This document shows, piece by piece, positions 35,098 to 48,899 of a stretch of DNA of 64,000 nt. This stretch comes from Panagrolaimus kolymaensis (Eukaryota; Nematoda; Chromadorea; Rhabditida; Panagrolaimidae): positions 2,852,001 through 2,916,000 of the forward strand of contig JAJQJQ010000017.1 of assembly GCA_028622995.1 (NCBI GenBank), written 5' to 3'. Both the position numbers and the translations under genes were made by a program. A model generated the notes under the pieces. That model was not told the DNA's origin, made no database searches, and saw only the letters and a list, made by a program, of their open reading frames with translations. The stretch's first letter is position 1. The number at the start of each line of letters is the position of its first letter.

Positions 35098-38000
35098 ATG
35101 ACAACCACAAGAGAATCTTCAGAAGTTTTGGAAGGGATTTCTCAAGAAATTAATGGAGCTGGACCCTCAGGAATTCATGTAAACATTGAAGTAAGTATGC
35201 CTAAAAATATTTAAAAACTTTGTTAACATTTTCATTTGAATTGAAAGTTCACACCTAAATTATACGAAAGTCAAAATGACCCTTTGAATGAGAATTTTAA
35301 ACTTTAAAGCTTTTTCCTTTATTGACGACATCATATTTTTTGCCTACTTTAAAATCAAAAATCGATTGTCCGAGATGAGAAAAACGACCGCAGCCGGCCT
35401 CGACTCAAGTCAATGGTTGACAACAAACGACTGACAGACATTGAACTGAATATTTTTTGTCGAAAAAAACCCGCCACCGCTTCTCTTATTTTTCTTCATC
35501 ATTTTGGCTTGCGCAACCGCCTGCGTGTGACTCTTGGACTCTTGCTTTTCCTAAAAAGTATTATCCTTGATACCCAATATTCCACTCAAATTTCTACCAT
35601 ATTCAATCCTCATTTTTTTTGTTTGTTTCTAACTCCTATCCAACTTTTTTGGCTTTTAACAATATTCATAATTATCTTTTGTTTTTTATTTATTATTTTT
35701 TAAGGACTCTACTTTAAAAAAATTTATTTAGGAAATCGATTTTCGTAATTTTTTTCTTTTGGAAAAAATAGATATTAAAAAAAAATTTCTGTAAAAAAAT
35801 GCAAAAAACTATGTAACTAGCCTAAAATTTTAAAAGTCATTTTCTACTGGAAACAAAAATGAAAAAATGCAGTTTTGATTCAAGGGTTTCATCAACCAAA
35901 GAAAAAACTAAACTTTTTCGAGAAAAGAATGTCCTTAGAAAAAACTTTCCCCGTTCGTTTCCCTCAAAAAATAAAAACCTCATCTTTATTGATTTACACC
36001 GGAGCCTGCCAGTGGCGCGACAAAGCGCATTTCGATTATTTAGGACGCAGCAGCCGGCTCAACATGCTTTGCTTTTGTCTTGGTTTTTTTGCTTCTGTTA
36101 TTAGCTATTTAAACTCTTAGCTTCACTTGCAATAAATGGAAAACTCTGAGTAACTAATTTTGCAAATGAGTTCAGAGTGTAAGACTTCGAAAATGTAATT
36201 TCACATTTCTCGTTTTTTTTTCCCTCCTACAACCTGTTATTTTGCTTACCTGAAGAAAAAAAAATCCATTTTCATACTTCTATTTTTTAAAAAATGCCCT
36301 ATTGGCTTTACTTAGTTCTGGTTCAGCTTGCTTAATTTCCTTTTCAAAAAAAGAAAGATTTGTAAGACTATCCGGACAAACACGTCTGCATTTTTTTTGC
36401 TTATTTCCTTTTTATTTTTTTCAAACTTTAAAGGACCATATTCATTTCATCTTTTTTTCAAACACGCGGCTGGATATTCCATCATGCTGCAATATTGCAA
36501 AGCCCGTAAAGTACAGTAATTTGAACGTAAAATTACTGTACATTACTGTACTTTACGGGCTTTGCAATATTGCAGCATGATGGAATATCCAGCCGCGTGT
36601 TTGAAAAAAAGATGAAATAAACAGGGCCCTTTAAGCAGCATAAAAAAGCCCAAGAAGCAATAAGTTATTTTTCATTGATAAATAATATGTTTGTTAAAGA
36701 ATGAATGCCATTGCAGCAGCATACAAAAATACTTTTGCGCCGCAAAATATTCTTTAAATTCGTTATTTTTATGATTTCCAAGTTGCACTTAACTATGTTC
36801 TCAAGGAAAAAAAACTTCCTAATAATAGCTTTTGGTTCGTTGTAAGTTGTTGTGCTCATTGATTTGTTTTTTCGCCCGGGTTTTCTTTCATTTTTTTATT
36901 GTTCATGAAAGAAAAAAATTCCGCATCGTCAGGGTGCCGCTTAATGGCGCGGTTTCAAGCCCAAGCAGGCGGTGGTGTGCGCGCTCTTGTTCTCCATTTT
37001 TTTATTATTATTTTTCATCGCATTGTCAAAAATAATTTTGAATTCGTTTATTTTTAATACGCGTGGTTTTCTTACTCCCATCCAATTCGAAAAAATGATA
37101 ATTTCATTTTATCAAAAATTCTGACATTTAATCTTTTACAGAACGGTAATCATCACGATTCTGAAGAACTTATTATTACTGCCGACGGTGAAGTTTCCCC
37201 ATCATCATTACGGCGAAGTACACGTGCAAGTGCTCTAAAAGCACAAGAAAAGCTAAAATTCAAAGAAGGAATGGGAATGTTTCCAATGGTTTGTTTTTTT
37301 CTCTATCAATGTATTTTGCCATGAAAGCGTAATTTTTTTTAGCCAAATGGCATTGAAGAAGATCTCATCCCCGATGAAGAAAATCACGAAGCAGTCGATG
37401 ATATTTCAGAACCCTCATCTAAAAAGCGTAGACTTATTGATGGGTTTGAATTAGATCAATATGATTGTAAATTTGGCGTTCGAATGGATAATGATGACGT
37501 TTACATGCTTACTGATGAAAGTGAAATCTCTTCTTTAAATTCAGAAGAAATTGGAGACTTGAAAAAGAATTATGAAGAAGTAAACGATAATTCTAATATT
37601 TTATATACTAACCTTTGCATCATTTTTTTAGTTTAAACAAGCTGGAATTACAAAAGAGCAACAATTTGAGAGAGCTTTTCAAGTGAAAGAGCTTGAAACA
37701 CAGCTTCGTATGGAAGAAAATAAATTGGTATTGCTTAAAAAAACAATATCAAATCAAAAAGAAGCCGAAGCTGAAATACTCAAAAAACAGAAAATGCTTG
37801 CAGATGTTGTGGCCCGGCAACAGCAGCATATGAATGCATATAAACCCACGGTTGCAACAAATCCTTCCATTAAAGTCAATGGAACAACGCCCAAAAGTTC
37901 TAAATGTAAATGATGAAAAGCTTGCCTTTATTTAATTATAATATATATAAAATATATTTTTAGCAAAACAAAATAATAATACTGCTCGTGATACAAATCA

Positions 38001-39661
38001 AGCCCTCCTTGGACTTGATCCACAAATTCAACGAGCATTTATTCAACGGCTCATGGCAAATCCACAATTATCTAGTCAAGCATCTCAATTGCTTAATCCT
38101 CAGCTTCTTCAAGCTCTTCAGCAACAACAACAGCAGCAACAACAGCAACAGCAGCAACACCAACAAAATATTCAAAAGGCAGCAGCACCTGTTGTACAAC
38201 CTCCACCTCAACCACCTCCACCTGCACCGAAAAAAGAAAAAGAGCCTTCAGTTCCAACAACAACCCCGGCTCAAAAAATTGCAGAAGCAAGAAGAAAACT
38301 TCGACAACAATTGGATAAGCAATTACTTTCAATACCATCGCCAAAACCTTTGGTTTCGGATATTAATTTTATTCCGAGTTCAACCTCCGATTTTCTTTAT
38401 TTATTGGGCCTTGATTTAACGGTTCAACGAGTGCTCAAAGATAAAAATGTTTTCAAAAAATATGAGGAAGTCCCGTATACTTGTGAAGAATGTGTTACAG
38501 ATTTTACTCCATCGTGGAAAGCAATAGTAGGAACAGAAAATGATCTTCACTTATATTGCGAAAAATGCGTAAAAGATGCACAAAAAAAGAAAATGAAACA
38601 AGATCATGCTTCATTATTTAAAAAAGCTTTCGCTAAAATTTCTGAACAAGAAAAGGAACTTGAAAAGCAAATTGCCGGTGGTAAATTTGATGATCCACCA
38701 GCTCCCCCACCACCTCCACCACCACCTAAAGCTGCAACTCCTACAGCTCCCAAACAATCGGCTAGCACGTCATCATCGCTTCATCAATCAGTTTCTGCTG
38801 GAAATTTAAGTCAAACCATGACAGCCGCTTTATATTTGCATCAACAACAGCAAAGACAAAAATCCCAGCAACAACAATTACAACAGCAACAACAAACATC
38901 TCATGCTTCAACTTCGACACAAAAAAATCAGGTTTATTTTTATTTAGAACTTTAAAATTTAAGTAATTATATTTTTAGTCACAATCTAAATCTTCTAAAC
39001 GCAGCCAAGCAGCCTCTTCCAATGCGAATGCTAATAGCACTTCGTCATCAAATAACAATCAAAATCAAACACAATTATTTATGAATATGTTGCGTGCAGC
39101 AAATCCCATGGTGGCTGCAATGATGGGAGGAGGAAATAATTCCAATTTGCTTCAAGTAAATAGATTCCCAAAATTTTTACAAAACTTTATTTTAATATAT
39201 TTTTTAGCTTCAGCAATTATGGGCTTTAGCAAATGGTAACAGCAATAATAATGCGTCAAACAATCGTTCAAACGCAAATAATACAGGTGCTTTGGCTCTT
39301 TTGCAAGCCGCTATGCAAGCTAATAATTCAAATAACAATAACAATCAGCAACAACAACAGCAGAATTTCCTTCAAAATATGATGGTAGGGTTTTTTTTAC
39401 ATTAATCTTACATATTAAAGGTTACTGTAAATGAAAAAAATCCATAAGAATTTTACATACTTTATTTATAATCAATTATAATAACTATTATATCATTTTT
39501 ATAATTTTACTTTTAAATTTTCATTCTTATTTAAAAAAATTACTTTTTAGAGTCAAAATATGCTTGCACAATTAGCGATGATGCAAAATCAAAATTCCCC
39601 AACTTTATTACAAAATATTCAACGTTTACAACAACAAACAATGTCCAAATCTAAAAAATAA
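35098..39661 (+). CDS. dcp-66: p66/GATAD2-type NuRD subunit
   Basis: Eight exons (35098-35190, 37142-37288, 37343-37579, 37632-37905, 37964-38931, 38979-39155, 39208-39384, 39551-39661) encode 727 residues. A coiled coil of the p66 CR1 type (KELETQLRMEENKLVLLKK) lies in exon 4; in the family this helix binds MBD2/3. A GATA-type zinc finger (CEECVTDFTPSWKA...YCEKC) followed by KKKMKQDHASLFKKAFAK in exon 5 matches the CR2 region, which contacts CHD4 and histone tails. A long CAG/CAA tract (from about 38123) codes polyglutamine, and Asn/Gln/Met-rich low-complexity sequence fills the C-terminus. The protein is nuclear, part of the NuRD nucleosome-remodelling and deacetylase complex. The first intron is 1951 bp and carries a palindromic MITE. 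Confidence 0.93.
36432..36630. mobile_element. Palindromic MITE flanked by TTAA, in p66 intron 1
   Basis: An inverted repeat of 77 perfectly matching base pairs (36444-36520 against 36542-36618) surrounds a loop of about 20 bp. Beyond the perfect arms the ends stay similar: AGGACCATATTCATTTC on the left, AGGGCCCTGTTTATTTC on the right after reverse complement. TTAA lies directly outside both ends (36428-36431 and 36631-36634). TTAA target duplication is characteristic of piggyBac-type transposons. The element has no coding capacity and shares TTCAAACACGCG with the second MITE in this window. Perfect arms suggest recent insertion or conversion. Confidence 0.82.
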
Positions 39662-40556
39662 AAAACGGTTATACTAATATAATATTTTATCTTTTTCATC
39701 TTTATTTTTTAACTTTAAATTGTTTTTCTTCTTCTTATCATTTCTATTTATTTAGTAATATATCCGATCTCGGTCGTGGTGTGTATGATTCAATTTCTTA
39801 TTATTTATATATTTTTTAACAAGAAAACTCTGGGTTGTTTACCGGGCATCAAGTGTCCGATTTTTATTATTGGTTTTATCTTTTTCTTAATTACCTTAAT
39901 CCTTATGATATTTTTATTTTGGGTAGTCATTTTCATACATACTTCCTGCAAAGGGCGCGTCTCTTTCTATTTTTTTAAAGCCTCCATTCTTTATTTTTAA
40001 CGTGTCTTTTCAATCTTTTCATTTATTCCTTCCTTTTCTTTTTTTACAAACAATGTTTTTACCCTAAAATAATTGATTCTTTTTATATTATTATTGATCT
40101 AATAATAACACGATTCTGTTTGATTTTTGATTTTCATCCTCTAATTTTTTACAAGGATTCTTGTGTTTCTTTTTTTGCTTTTGTTTTGTTTGAAAAAAAT
40201 GCGCTATTAAATAAAGTGCATAAATTGCTAGAAAATGAGAGGCAGATTGATATGAGATTTTATTTATTATTCAAACTTGCTTAATAATAATAATACAGAT
40301 ACAGATAAAAAGAAGAAAAATACTCGCAATATCTTATAATTTTTGTGTATTTTTTTTACCCGTGAAAAAAATGGAAAAAAGTACCTTTGAATTATAACAA
40401 CAAAAAAATAAAAGAAATGCTAAATTAAAGACACGGATTAATACATAATGAAAGCAATAAAAAAATAATAATCGTTGGTGAAAGTTTTTTAAAAAGAAAG
40501 GATCGCTTGCACATATTCCCAGAGTATTTAAAAATTTTATTTATGTTATTTGTGTT
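39662..40556. other. Convergent 3' flanks of p66 and patched-related genes
   Basis: About 0.9 kb of T-rich sequence. A hydrophobic frame at 39776-40000 (+) is what T-rich DNA gives by chance, and it lacks a convincing gene context. Confidence 0.45.
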
Positions 40557-43500
40557 TTAAGTCATTGGCTCCAATTCCACGGTTTTATCTGGATCAGCAA
40601 CAACAACTTGTCGTTTAAAAAATTTTCTTTTAAAATATGTCGACCATTTTTCGACTGGAGGAGTGAGAATTACCAAAACCACTGGAATTACAACGCTTCC
40701 ATGATAAAAGCCAAAAATGACCACAAGGACTACCGTCTTGAAAAATACTAAGGGAATATAATCCTAAAAAATGAATGATTTGTGATTTGTTTGAATTAAA
40801 TAAAATGTCTTACCGGAACACATAAAAGTGGAGCCACGCAAAGAATTGTACTTCCACCTCCGAGAAGCATGGGATACATAACAGATTCAATACAATTTGA
40901 AACTCTATCTGCTTCAGTTTCCATTTTTATAATAACACATTTTCCATCTTCATAAACTTCTTTCTTTCGATTCTAAAAAATGTAAATGTTTTTATATTAT
41001 AATCAATAGTTAAATAGTTTTTGATAATTACACAAATTTAAAAACTCAAATTTTGAGAACGAAAAACTTACAAGATAGCTGTAAATTGTGTGAGCGGTAA
41101 AATCAACGCTCATTCCAACGCTCATTAAAATAGCACATAACGAAGCGGGATCAAGATCAAGGCCCCAAAAATATAAATACCCAACAACTCCAAAAGCAAT
41201 GGATGCAATAGAAATTACAGCGGTGAAAACTCCAAGAGGAGTTTGAATGAAAATTGCACAAACAACGAACATGCAAGCTAATGTCAATGCTCCTGATTGA
41301 AGTGAAAATGTTTTCATTGTAAGCATTTGATCCACAAACATAGCATTCGTTTCCCAAACCACCGCTCCAAGGGTTTTATATTTCTTTGCAATTTCTCGCC
41401 ATTTAACCATAATATCAATTCGGCCTTGCCAATCTTTTATTCCAGCAAATACCAAAGTCATGGTAAACTTTTCAATTTTCATGCTTTTCCAATCCGTTGT
41501 TAAATTATTCAGTCGAAGGGTAGTTAAATAATGATGATAAACGGGGCTATCAAGGAAGCTTTTCATATATCTTAAATCATATCCAGTATTAGGCACAGGT
41601 CCTAAATCATCTGAGACGCCATTATCCGAATGAAAATCAAAATCAAAGTCGCTATTGCTTTCATCAAAATATTTTTTATAATCACCCATCCAACTCATGG
41701 TATATTTTTCTCCTGAAAACATAAAATCTAAATTTATTTATTTGTTTTGTGAATAAACCTTTATTTTCTGGAAGAGCATAAAATTCTTTTATCATTAAAT
41801 TAAATTCATTCATTTGCTCTTCGTTTGCCAAATCAAAGGGATTTGTAATGAAAAGTTGCATTGGATAATATTCATACCAAATTTTGTGGGCCATTATTTC
41901 ATGTGGTTTACGAATGACTGATTTGGCTGGCAAAATTTTTTCTGTATCCAACTTTGCCGTAATGTTTATGGTTCCATAAACTCCAAAGAAAATATATCCG
42001 GCATAAATGCATAAATTCAATAGTTGAAAATATCGACAACACACGAGATAAGTGTATGTTCGGCTAATAGTTGTCATAATCTTTTTTAACTAAACCATTT
42101 ATTGTTAATTAATTCTTTAAGGCTCTGAATGAAAAACTTACGCATTTTCTCAGCCTTGGATCTTCTAGCTCTGGTTTAACTTTGGAACTTGCATTATAAA
42201 CATAAACCAAGGTTGGACAGAAAAAAATCAACGTAAAAACATATGAATATCCTAAGGCGATGGCAGCACCAAAACAAAATAGTTGGATTTCAGCTGTTGG
42301 AGTCATGGCACCAATTAAAAATGTCACGACATTTGTAAGTGAAGTTATGGTAATTGATGGTCCAACTTCCGACAGAATTCTTTGTAGATGTGTTTTCACA
42401 TCGGGTGAAGTTGAAAAATGACGAAAATGAGCATGAGCTAACATAAAACTATCATTAACACCAATTCCAAGTGTCAAAAATGGCATGACTAATAATACAC
42501 TATTCACTATAATAGTGTGGTTTTATATTTTCAAAACCATTAAAAATAATGCAAACCTCGCATTTGAGTGAAACCATAAATTCCGAGAGTAGTTCCAACA
42601 GAAAGTAATGATCCAAAAGTTGAAACAAATGCCAAAGTTAAAACTTTATAAGAAAATATTCCAAAATAATAACTTCCACCAATAACAGCAAAACCCGCAA
42701 AGGTCAACATCAAAGCTAATCCGAGACCAACCTAAAATGTAATTGGTTTTAAAATATTAAACAAAAACCAATGAAACCAACATATGGACCCATCATTTGT
42801 GAATCTTTATTCATTTCATGATCAACTATTTCACTTCCAAGAACTTCCATATCAATGAGATCACTCCAAAATTCTTCTCGAGCATATTTATAAAGTTGAA
42901 GTTCCCAATTAGCGAGAGTTTCTTCATCTAGACCTTTTATGGTTTCACCATGATACATTAATTGAACAACTTCAACAAAGCGAACATTTGTAATATTATG
43001 AATGGCGTCAAGATCTTTTCGACCTGAAGTGGTAGCATTGGAATTATCAGCTAATTTAACTCCGAAGAAATTTCTCTCAAAATGAAAATCAATTCCATGA
43101 ACTTTTGAAATGGGAAAATCTAATCTCTTCCAAGGTCGAAACAACTCTGAGGATTGACCTGAACCAACATCAATAAGGGAATCCTGCAAATGGATTAAAC
43201 TATAAAAACTCATTTTTTGCATTTTAAAAATAGAAGTTGAAAATTTCAATAATGCAATACAGTAATGTGTTGTGTTTAGAAATCAAATTAATTTCTTCTT
43301 ATCCTTTTTATTTACCGTAATGCGTTAGATAGATAATTTTTTTATCAGCTCTTTAATTTTAAGAAGCAATAAAAGAGGGGTAAATAAAAAACTTACAGCA
43401 AAATATTCAAAGAAATACCCGGCTTCACAAAATGAACCGCAAAAATCATTAAATGCAAAAACATTCCCATCAAAAGAAACATTTACATGCTTTCTAATAT

Positions 43501-44311
43501 GTCGATGTACTCGTAATGCTTCAGCTAAATGTTCTGGACGATGCATGGAACCGCCATCTTTTGCTAATAAAATTACTAAAGTTATTGTTGGATCTGATTT
43601 TAAACCAAAAAAATTTCTTAAAACATCCGTTTCAAATCGCGATGCTGAAGTTGTTGGCGTGTATCCATCTCTGACCCTATCCCTTAAATGCATTCGACAC
43701 ATTCCAACTAAAAATACACGAATTAAAGTAACTTAAATTATGAATGTTGTTGGCACAAACCTGCAGTAAATCCGATAATAATGGCACTAATAAAAAATGC
43801 TGATGGCGTTATTGCAATACAACGACCCAAATTACCAAATACTGTATTCAATTGAAACATTTTAGCAAATTGTCGAAGCTTATCCGCTTGAGGATCTGAA
43901 ATATGAATTAAATAATCAAATAATAGAGGAATTAAAATTGTTTAAAAACATACAAAACATGGTTGTTTTTGACAAGCAAGAAAATTTATGGTGTCACTCA
44001 AAAAAAAAAAGCTTTTAGCGTTTTTTTAAATAACCCAAATATAAAAAATTTTAAACATGAATACAGTGAGGCAGGCTTTATAATAACAAATAAAAATGGG
44101 TTCGACATCTTTTATTATGATAATGAGGTTCTCCTATTTAAAAAAAAAGCTTACTTGAAACCCAAGGAAATGTTCGAGGTAATGATCGATTCGGTCTCGT
44201 TGTGGTCGATGATTCAGATAATGAATTTTCTGATTCATCGACAAAAGGCACTGATTCTGGTAAGATGCCATCTCTCAATGTGGTAGGAGGAGATTCTTCA
44301 TCCAGGGACAT
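40557..44311 (-). CDS. Patched-related (PTR) sterol-sensing-domain membrane protein
   Basis: Ten exons (44311-44155, 43895-43761, 43707-43397, 43183-42782, 42731-42557, 42506-42142, 42089-41759, 41712-41072, 40972-40814, 40763-40557) encode 960 residues, typical of nematode PTR proteins. A T-rich acceptor at about 44371 suggests a trans-spliced or spliced leader. The ATG at 44311 is chosen over the longer frame for that reason. Two RND-type halves each have one large extracellular loop and about five to six helices. The proton-relay-type motifs are LTLGIGVNDSF in the sterol-sensing half and MSVGMSVDFTAH in the second half. PTR proteins act at apical membranes in cuticle, vesicle and osmotic functions, probably moving lipids. 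The specific member cannot be named. Confidence 0.93.
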
Positions 44312-47300
44312 TTTTATTGTGGAAAAAACAGTTTCAATGAGATCCTCGCTTTTTGCTTGGCGCCTGGGCCTTCTAAAATAATAAGAAAGTGAAATTAGCA
44401 AAAATTCAACATAATAAAATGAAATTTTTAGCGTGTTTCGTTAAACGACAAAAAAAAATAAAGGTAAAAAAACAGGAAAAATAAAGAAATACATATAATT
44501 AAATTAAAAAGCTAAAAGAAAGGCTCGATAACCTTTTTTAGGAAACAGTACAAAGGACAGCAAACTAACTCTGATCGATAATTGTCAAAAAAAAAACGAT
44601 AAAAAATAACAATACTTTCTAGAATCTTTTTTTATGTTTTTACTCTCAAAGAATGATTGAGAAAAAACAAAACAAAAAGGAGATAGTTGATTAATATTGG
44701 TTGAATGCATCATTATTTTTGCGCGGCGTCCTTTCGTTTCTTTTTTTTTTAGTCTTTCATCATCGTTTTTGTCAATAATAACGTGGGATTGTTATAACCA
44801 CCGGCGAATGGCAGAAATAACCAATTGCTGCAATAACATGCCAGACAACAACGTTTTCAAATAAAAAGTTAAAACAGCTGTAAAGCAGGAGCAAGCGTCC
44901 GTTAAAGAGAAAGAGAGATTTTTTATGATTGAAAAGTATTGCGTTTTGATTTTGGGGACAACTATCATCAACCACTAACGTGTTCATATGCATTTTTTTT
45001 GTGACCGGTTTTTCTCTCTATTTTCCCCATCATCATTTTAGAAGAGGTAAAAAATGGAGATTATTTGGAGGTCTTCTTCTTCTTCGTCTTCATCTTAGTA
45101 AAAGATGGGATTCTTTTTTTCTTCATATTATATATTGTGAAGAAAAGAAATCAACAACACCCGAAGAAAAAAAATGGAAAAAAAGAAGCGCATGATTGTA
45201 AGTTTCTTAAAATGGACATTAAAAAATAGAGAAAAACAAAAGTTTAAAGGAAAAAAATTAAATCACTATTGAGAAATAGAAGGACGTCACTCGCATTCAA
45301 CAATTAATTACAAAATCAACAAGAATTTTAAAATTTTGTTTAAAAAGTTCAAAGTATTTCGAGAATCTTAAGTTTGGTTAATTGCTTTTATAGATGGTTG
45401 CTACCCTTTTTAAATGATCGCTATTCATCTTATTTTTTTGCGTTTAAATGAAAGACCTCCTACTAACTAACAATAAGAAGCAGTCGTTTTTTGTTATCAA
45501 AGTTGTAAATTATTTTCACATGAATAAAATATGGAAAACCGATAAAGTAATAATAAAAAATTCACAAGATTAAAAAAAATTTGTGTCTTTTTTGACCGTA
45601 TATTTTGTCTTTCCTATAATTTTTTTGTGTTTTATTGTTATTATAGCTTCTCTTTCTTCCTTCTTTTTTTATTTTATCAAATTTAATCTTTATTCTGATA
45701 ATTTAGTTTTCTTTTTCTTTAAAAGAGTTCCTTTTTTCTTTTTCACGCATAAAAACGTTCAAAGTCCCATGAGAGACCGCAAAAAAAGAAAAAGAAAAAG
45801 AAAAGAGAAGGATGTTAAAAAATCGCATGCTTTTTTATGGGAAGCTTCAAAATGGGGCCTAAAGGAAAAGTAAAAAAAGAGAAACATAAAATTTATAAAT
45901 TGTCTCAACAAAAAAAATTGAAGAGAAAAAAAGTTTAGCAGATGAAAACAAAAAAAGAAAAATTTCAATCAATTCAAAACAGAACCGATGAAAAAGCTTG
46001 CTTTTTGATATTTTTTTGCTGCATGCCGAAGGTTTATGATCGATGATGAGATGAGAAAAAAAAGGAAGCAACAATAATGATGATACAAAGAGAAAGTGAT
46101 TCTCTGTTAAGAATGAGTCAGTACAGGAGAAAAAAAACAACAAAATATACTTTGTTTTTTTTTTTGAAAAACATGACCTAAATGTACTTATTTCGAAGAT
46201 GAGTCTTTGAGGTAAATTTAATACAATATTTTTTACTTATGTGAAATGCTTTGGGCTTTGCAATGGAAAGTAAAAGCCAAAAAAATATTTGCAGCTTCTG
46301 TGTGTTTAAAAGAAGATCATTTTTAAGAGGATTTTTAAAGCATATTTTCTAAAAAAATTATGACTAATTAAAAATGCGCTTGTTATTCATTTGAAAATTT
46401 AGGATTTTCTTTTATCATTGGTTAACCTAAACTATAATCGCGTCGCGACGAAAATAAAATAACATTAAAATCTTTAAATCAAAGAAAAAAACAAAAATAT
46501 TTTTTTGGCAAACAAATGTTTTTGATTTATAACATTGAAGCAGCTAAAATAAAAAATAAGATTTTTGTTTTCACAAAAAATTCTATTCTTCTTTCCTGGT
46601 TTGGACTTTAGAAAGATGAAGAAAACATTTAGAAGGTACCAGTGTTCAATATTAACCTATTATTCAATCAAACAATTTCGAAGGAAAAATTTCTTAAAAA
46701 TTTCAAAATTTTCATTTAATTAAACAATTTACCGTTTAATTTACACAAAAAAAGTGCAAAAGTTAAAACACCTTTAGGTTAATTTTTTATAACTTCTCCG
46801 AAAAAGGTTTTTAATGTTTTAGAGATCAAAAAAGTTAGGTAAGACGAAAAAGAAAAAAGTAAAGAAGGAAAAAACACGGCGAATACAAAAGCAAGCAAGA
46901 AAAACAACAAAGAAGCAAGTAGCTCTGCTGAGGCGGTGGCAGCTCTGATTCTTGCTTTTTGTTTGGGAGGTCGAGGACGTGAAATCGGAATCTTTTAAAC
47001 CAACAAAAAAGTGGAGGATAACAAAACAAAAAAGAGAATAAAAAAATGTGTGCAAAACTAATTTTGATTATTCAAAAAGAGGCGAAAAAAGAGAGAACGA
47101 GACAGAGGGAATGATGTTTTTGACGATGTCGACTGAGTCAAACGTTGTTTCACATTTTCAATCGATCATAAAATTGTCACCATCAAAATGTTTGACTTCT
47201 TTGTATATTTTTTTGAGAAACATTTTAAAAAAATATTAAAGTTGAACAAAAATGCCTTTCTAATTCCATTTATAATTTTTGTTTATAAAATTTAAATATG

Positions 47301-48899
47301 TCACACTAATTTTTATATTTATTTATAATGTTATTATTTTACTATTCTTTAGTTATAAAAGCTGTTCAAACAAAATATATATTCTATTAAGTTAAATTTT
47401 TTTGTGCTTCGCTAAACCTTTTTTTATCGACTTTGAACTATAGTTTATTGCTTTCAAAGTTAAAAAAAACTATCTGGTCCTATTTGTCCAGCATCCTTCT
47501 TCTTCTCAAAAAAAGTCGCGTGGTTTCAACTTCAAAAGCAAAAAATATTTAAAAAAACTAACATAAATCGTTGGTTGAAAATGCATGGACTTTTCTATCA
47601 ACTTCGAATGAGACCACCAAGATAGAGAGAAAAAAAAAGTTTTTGACGCCAGACAAAATGAAAACGACAAAGGAAAGAACACATATAAGCTGAGAAAAGA
47701 AAGAAAAAAGTTTATCTTTTTAAAATCCCATTTTGATGAAAAGTGGAAATTCCAAATGGTTGTAAAATAAAGGCATAATAAAAGTGATAAAATAAGGCAG
47801 TAGAAACAGAAAGTATAAAGTTTAGCTTTTACGGAAATAATGAAGCAACAGCCTTCACGAGCAAAAAAATATAGTCTACACGTGAGCTACCGAATTTAAT
47901 CCTTTTTAAAACCGACGGTCAATAACTATACGGCCGTAAAATGATAAAGCAATAAATTTAATGATGGCTCCCTTTCTTCCATTTCCTTATCGCATAAGAC
48001 ACAAACAAGCACGAACCAATTGATGGTGCGTGCAATAGCAGAAAAAAATTTAATTTAAACTCTTGAATTCAAAACACTTAAGTTTCTTTCCTCGAGCTTT
48101 TTAAATCAATGTTTGTGTTAATCTCCCTCGTTCATTCATCAATCTTTATCAATCGCGATTGGCTTTCAAAAAAATGGTTAAAACAAAACTCACGAACCCA
48201 ACGAAAAAACCGCCTGTTTTCTTCTTCTCAATGAAAAGCGAAAGTCTTGCTTTTCTTGTTTCGCACATTGGAATCAATACTGAAGAAAACAAGAAGAAGA
48301 AATAAATGCAGAAAGAAGAGTTCCCTTGGAACAAGAAGGCAAAAAAAAAAAAGAAGTGTCGTGGCTCCAAACCCATTTCTCCGCCAACACCACCGCCGAC
48401 GGCATTCATTCCAAATTCGAAACAGCGAATTGCAAAAAAAAAAACGAAGAACAAAAAAATTACATCCTAAATTGGCGTCTTAAGGAATTTAGAGGCAATT
48501 GCTGTTTATTATGTATGAACAAATTATTAAGTAATATATCTGATTTTAATTTTATCATAGAAAAATCCAATATTTTTTTTCTTCATTTTAATGCTTTTTT
48601 CCAATTCTTTTAAAACAAAATGGATTTTTTACGTTTTGTGGAATGTGATGTCCTAGTACTAACTAACATCGTATTAAAATAGCTGTTAATTTGTTTGTAA
48701 AGTTATGTGAAAAATAGAGATATCGCAATTATAATAGTCAAATTAGTTTATTTCGATGTTTGTGAAACGTTTAAAAATAAATGCATTTTTTTTTGGCAAA
48801 GTATGTCTTTTTAGATAAAAATCAAAGTTGATGAAAAAGCTTTTCACTAAAAAAATTCTAAAATATATTTGTATTGAATTATATTTTTTGCTTTTGAAA
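44312..48899. other. 4.6-kb gene-poor region between divergent PTR and AATF genes
   Basis: No gene model could be built on either strand. The sequence is dominated by A and T runs and AAAAAGAAA-type purine stretches. Frames such as 45583-45873, 45859-46143, 46819-47055 and 48149-48483 are low-complexity. Regulatory or RNA content is possible but not visible. Confidence 0.5.

Noticed and set aside
39776..40000. Hydrophobic 74-codon plus-strand frame
   Set aside because: T-rich 3' flank; no acceptor or conserved features.
45583..46143. Hydrophobic frames on both strands
   Set aside because: T- and A-rich DNA produces Phe/Leu and Lys frames by chance; strands overlap each other.
48149..48483. 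Overlapping opposite frames of about 100 and 78 codons
   Set aside because: Dominated by Phe and Lys runs; no exon signals.
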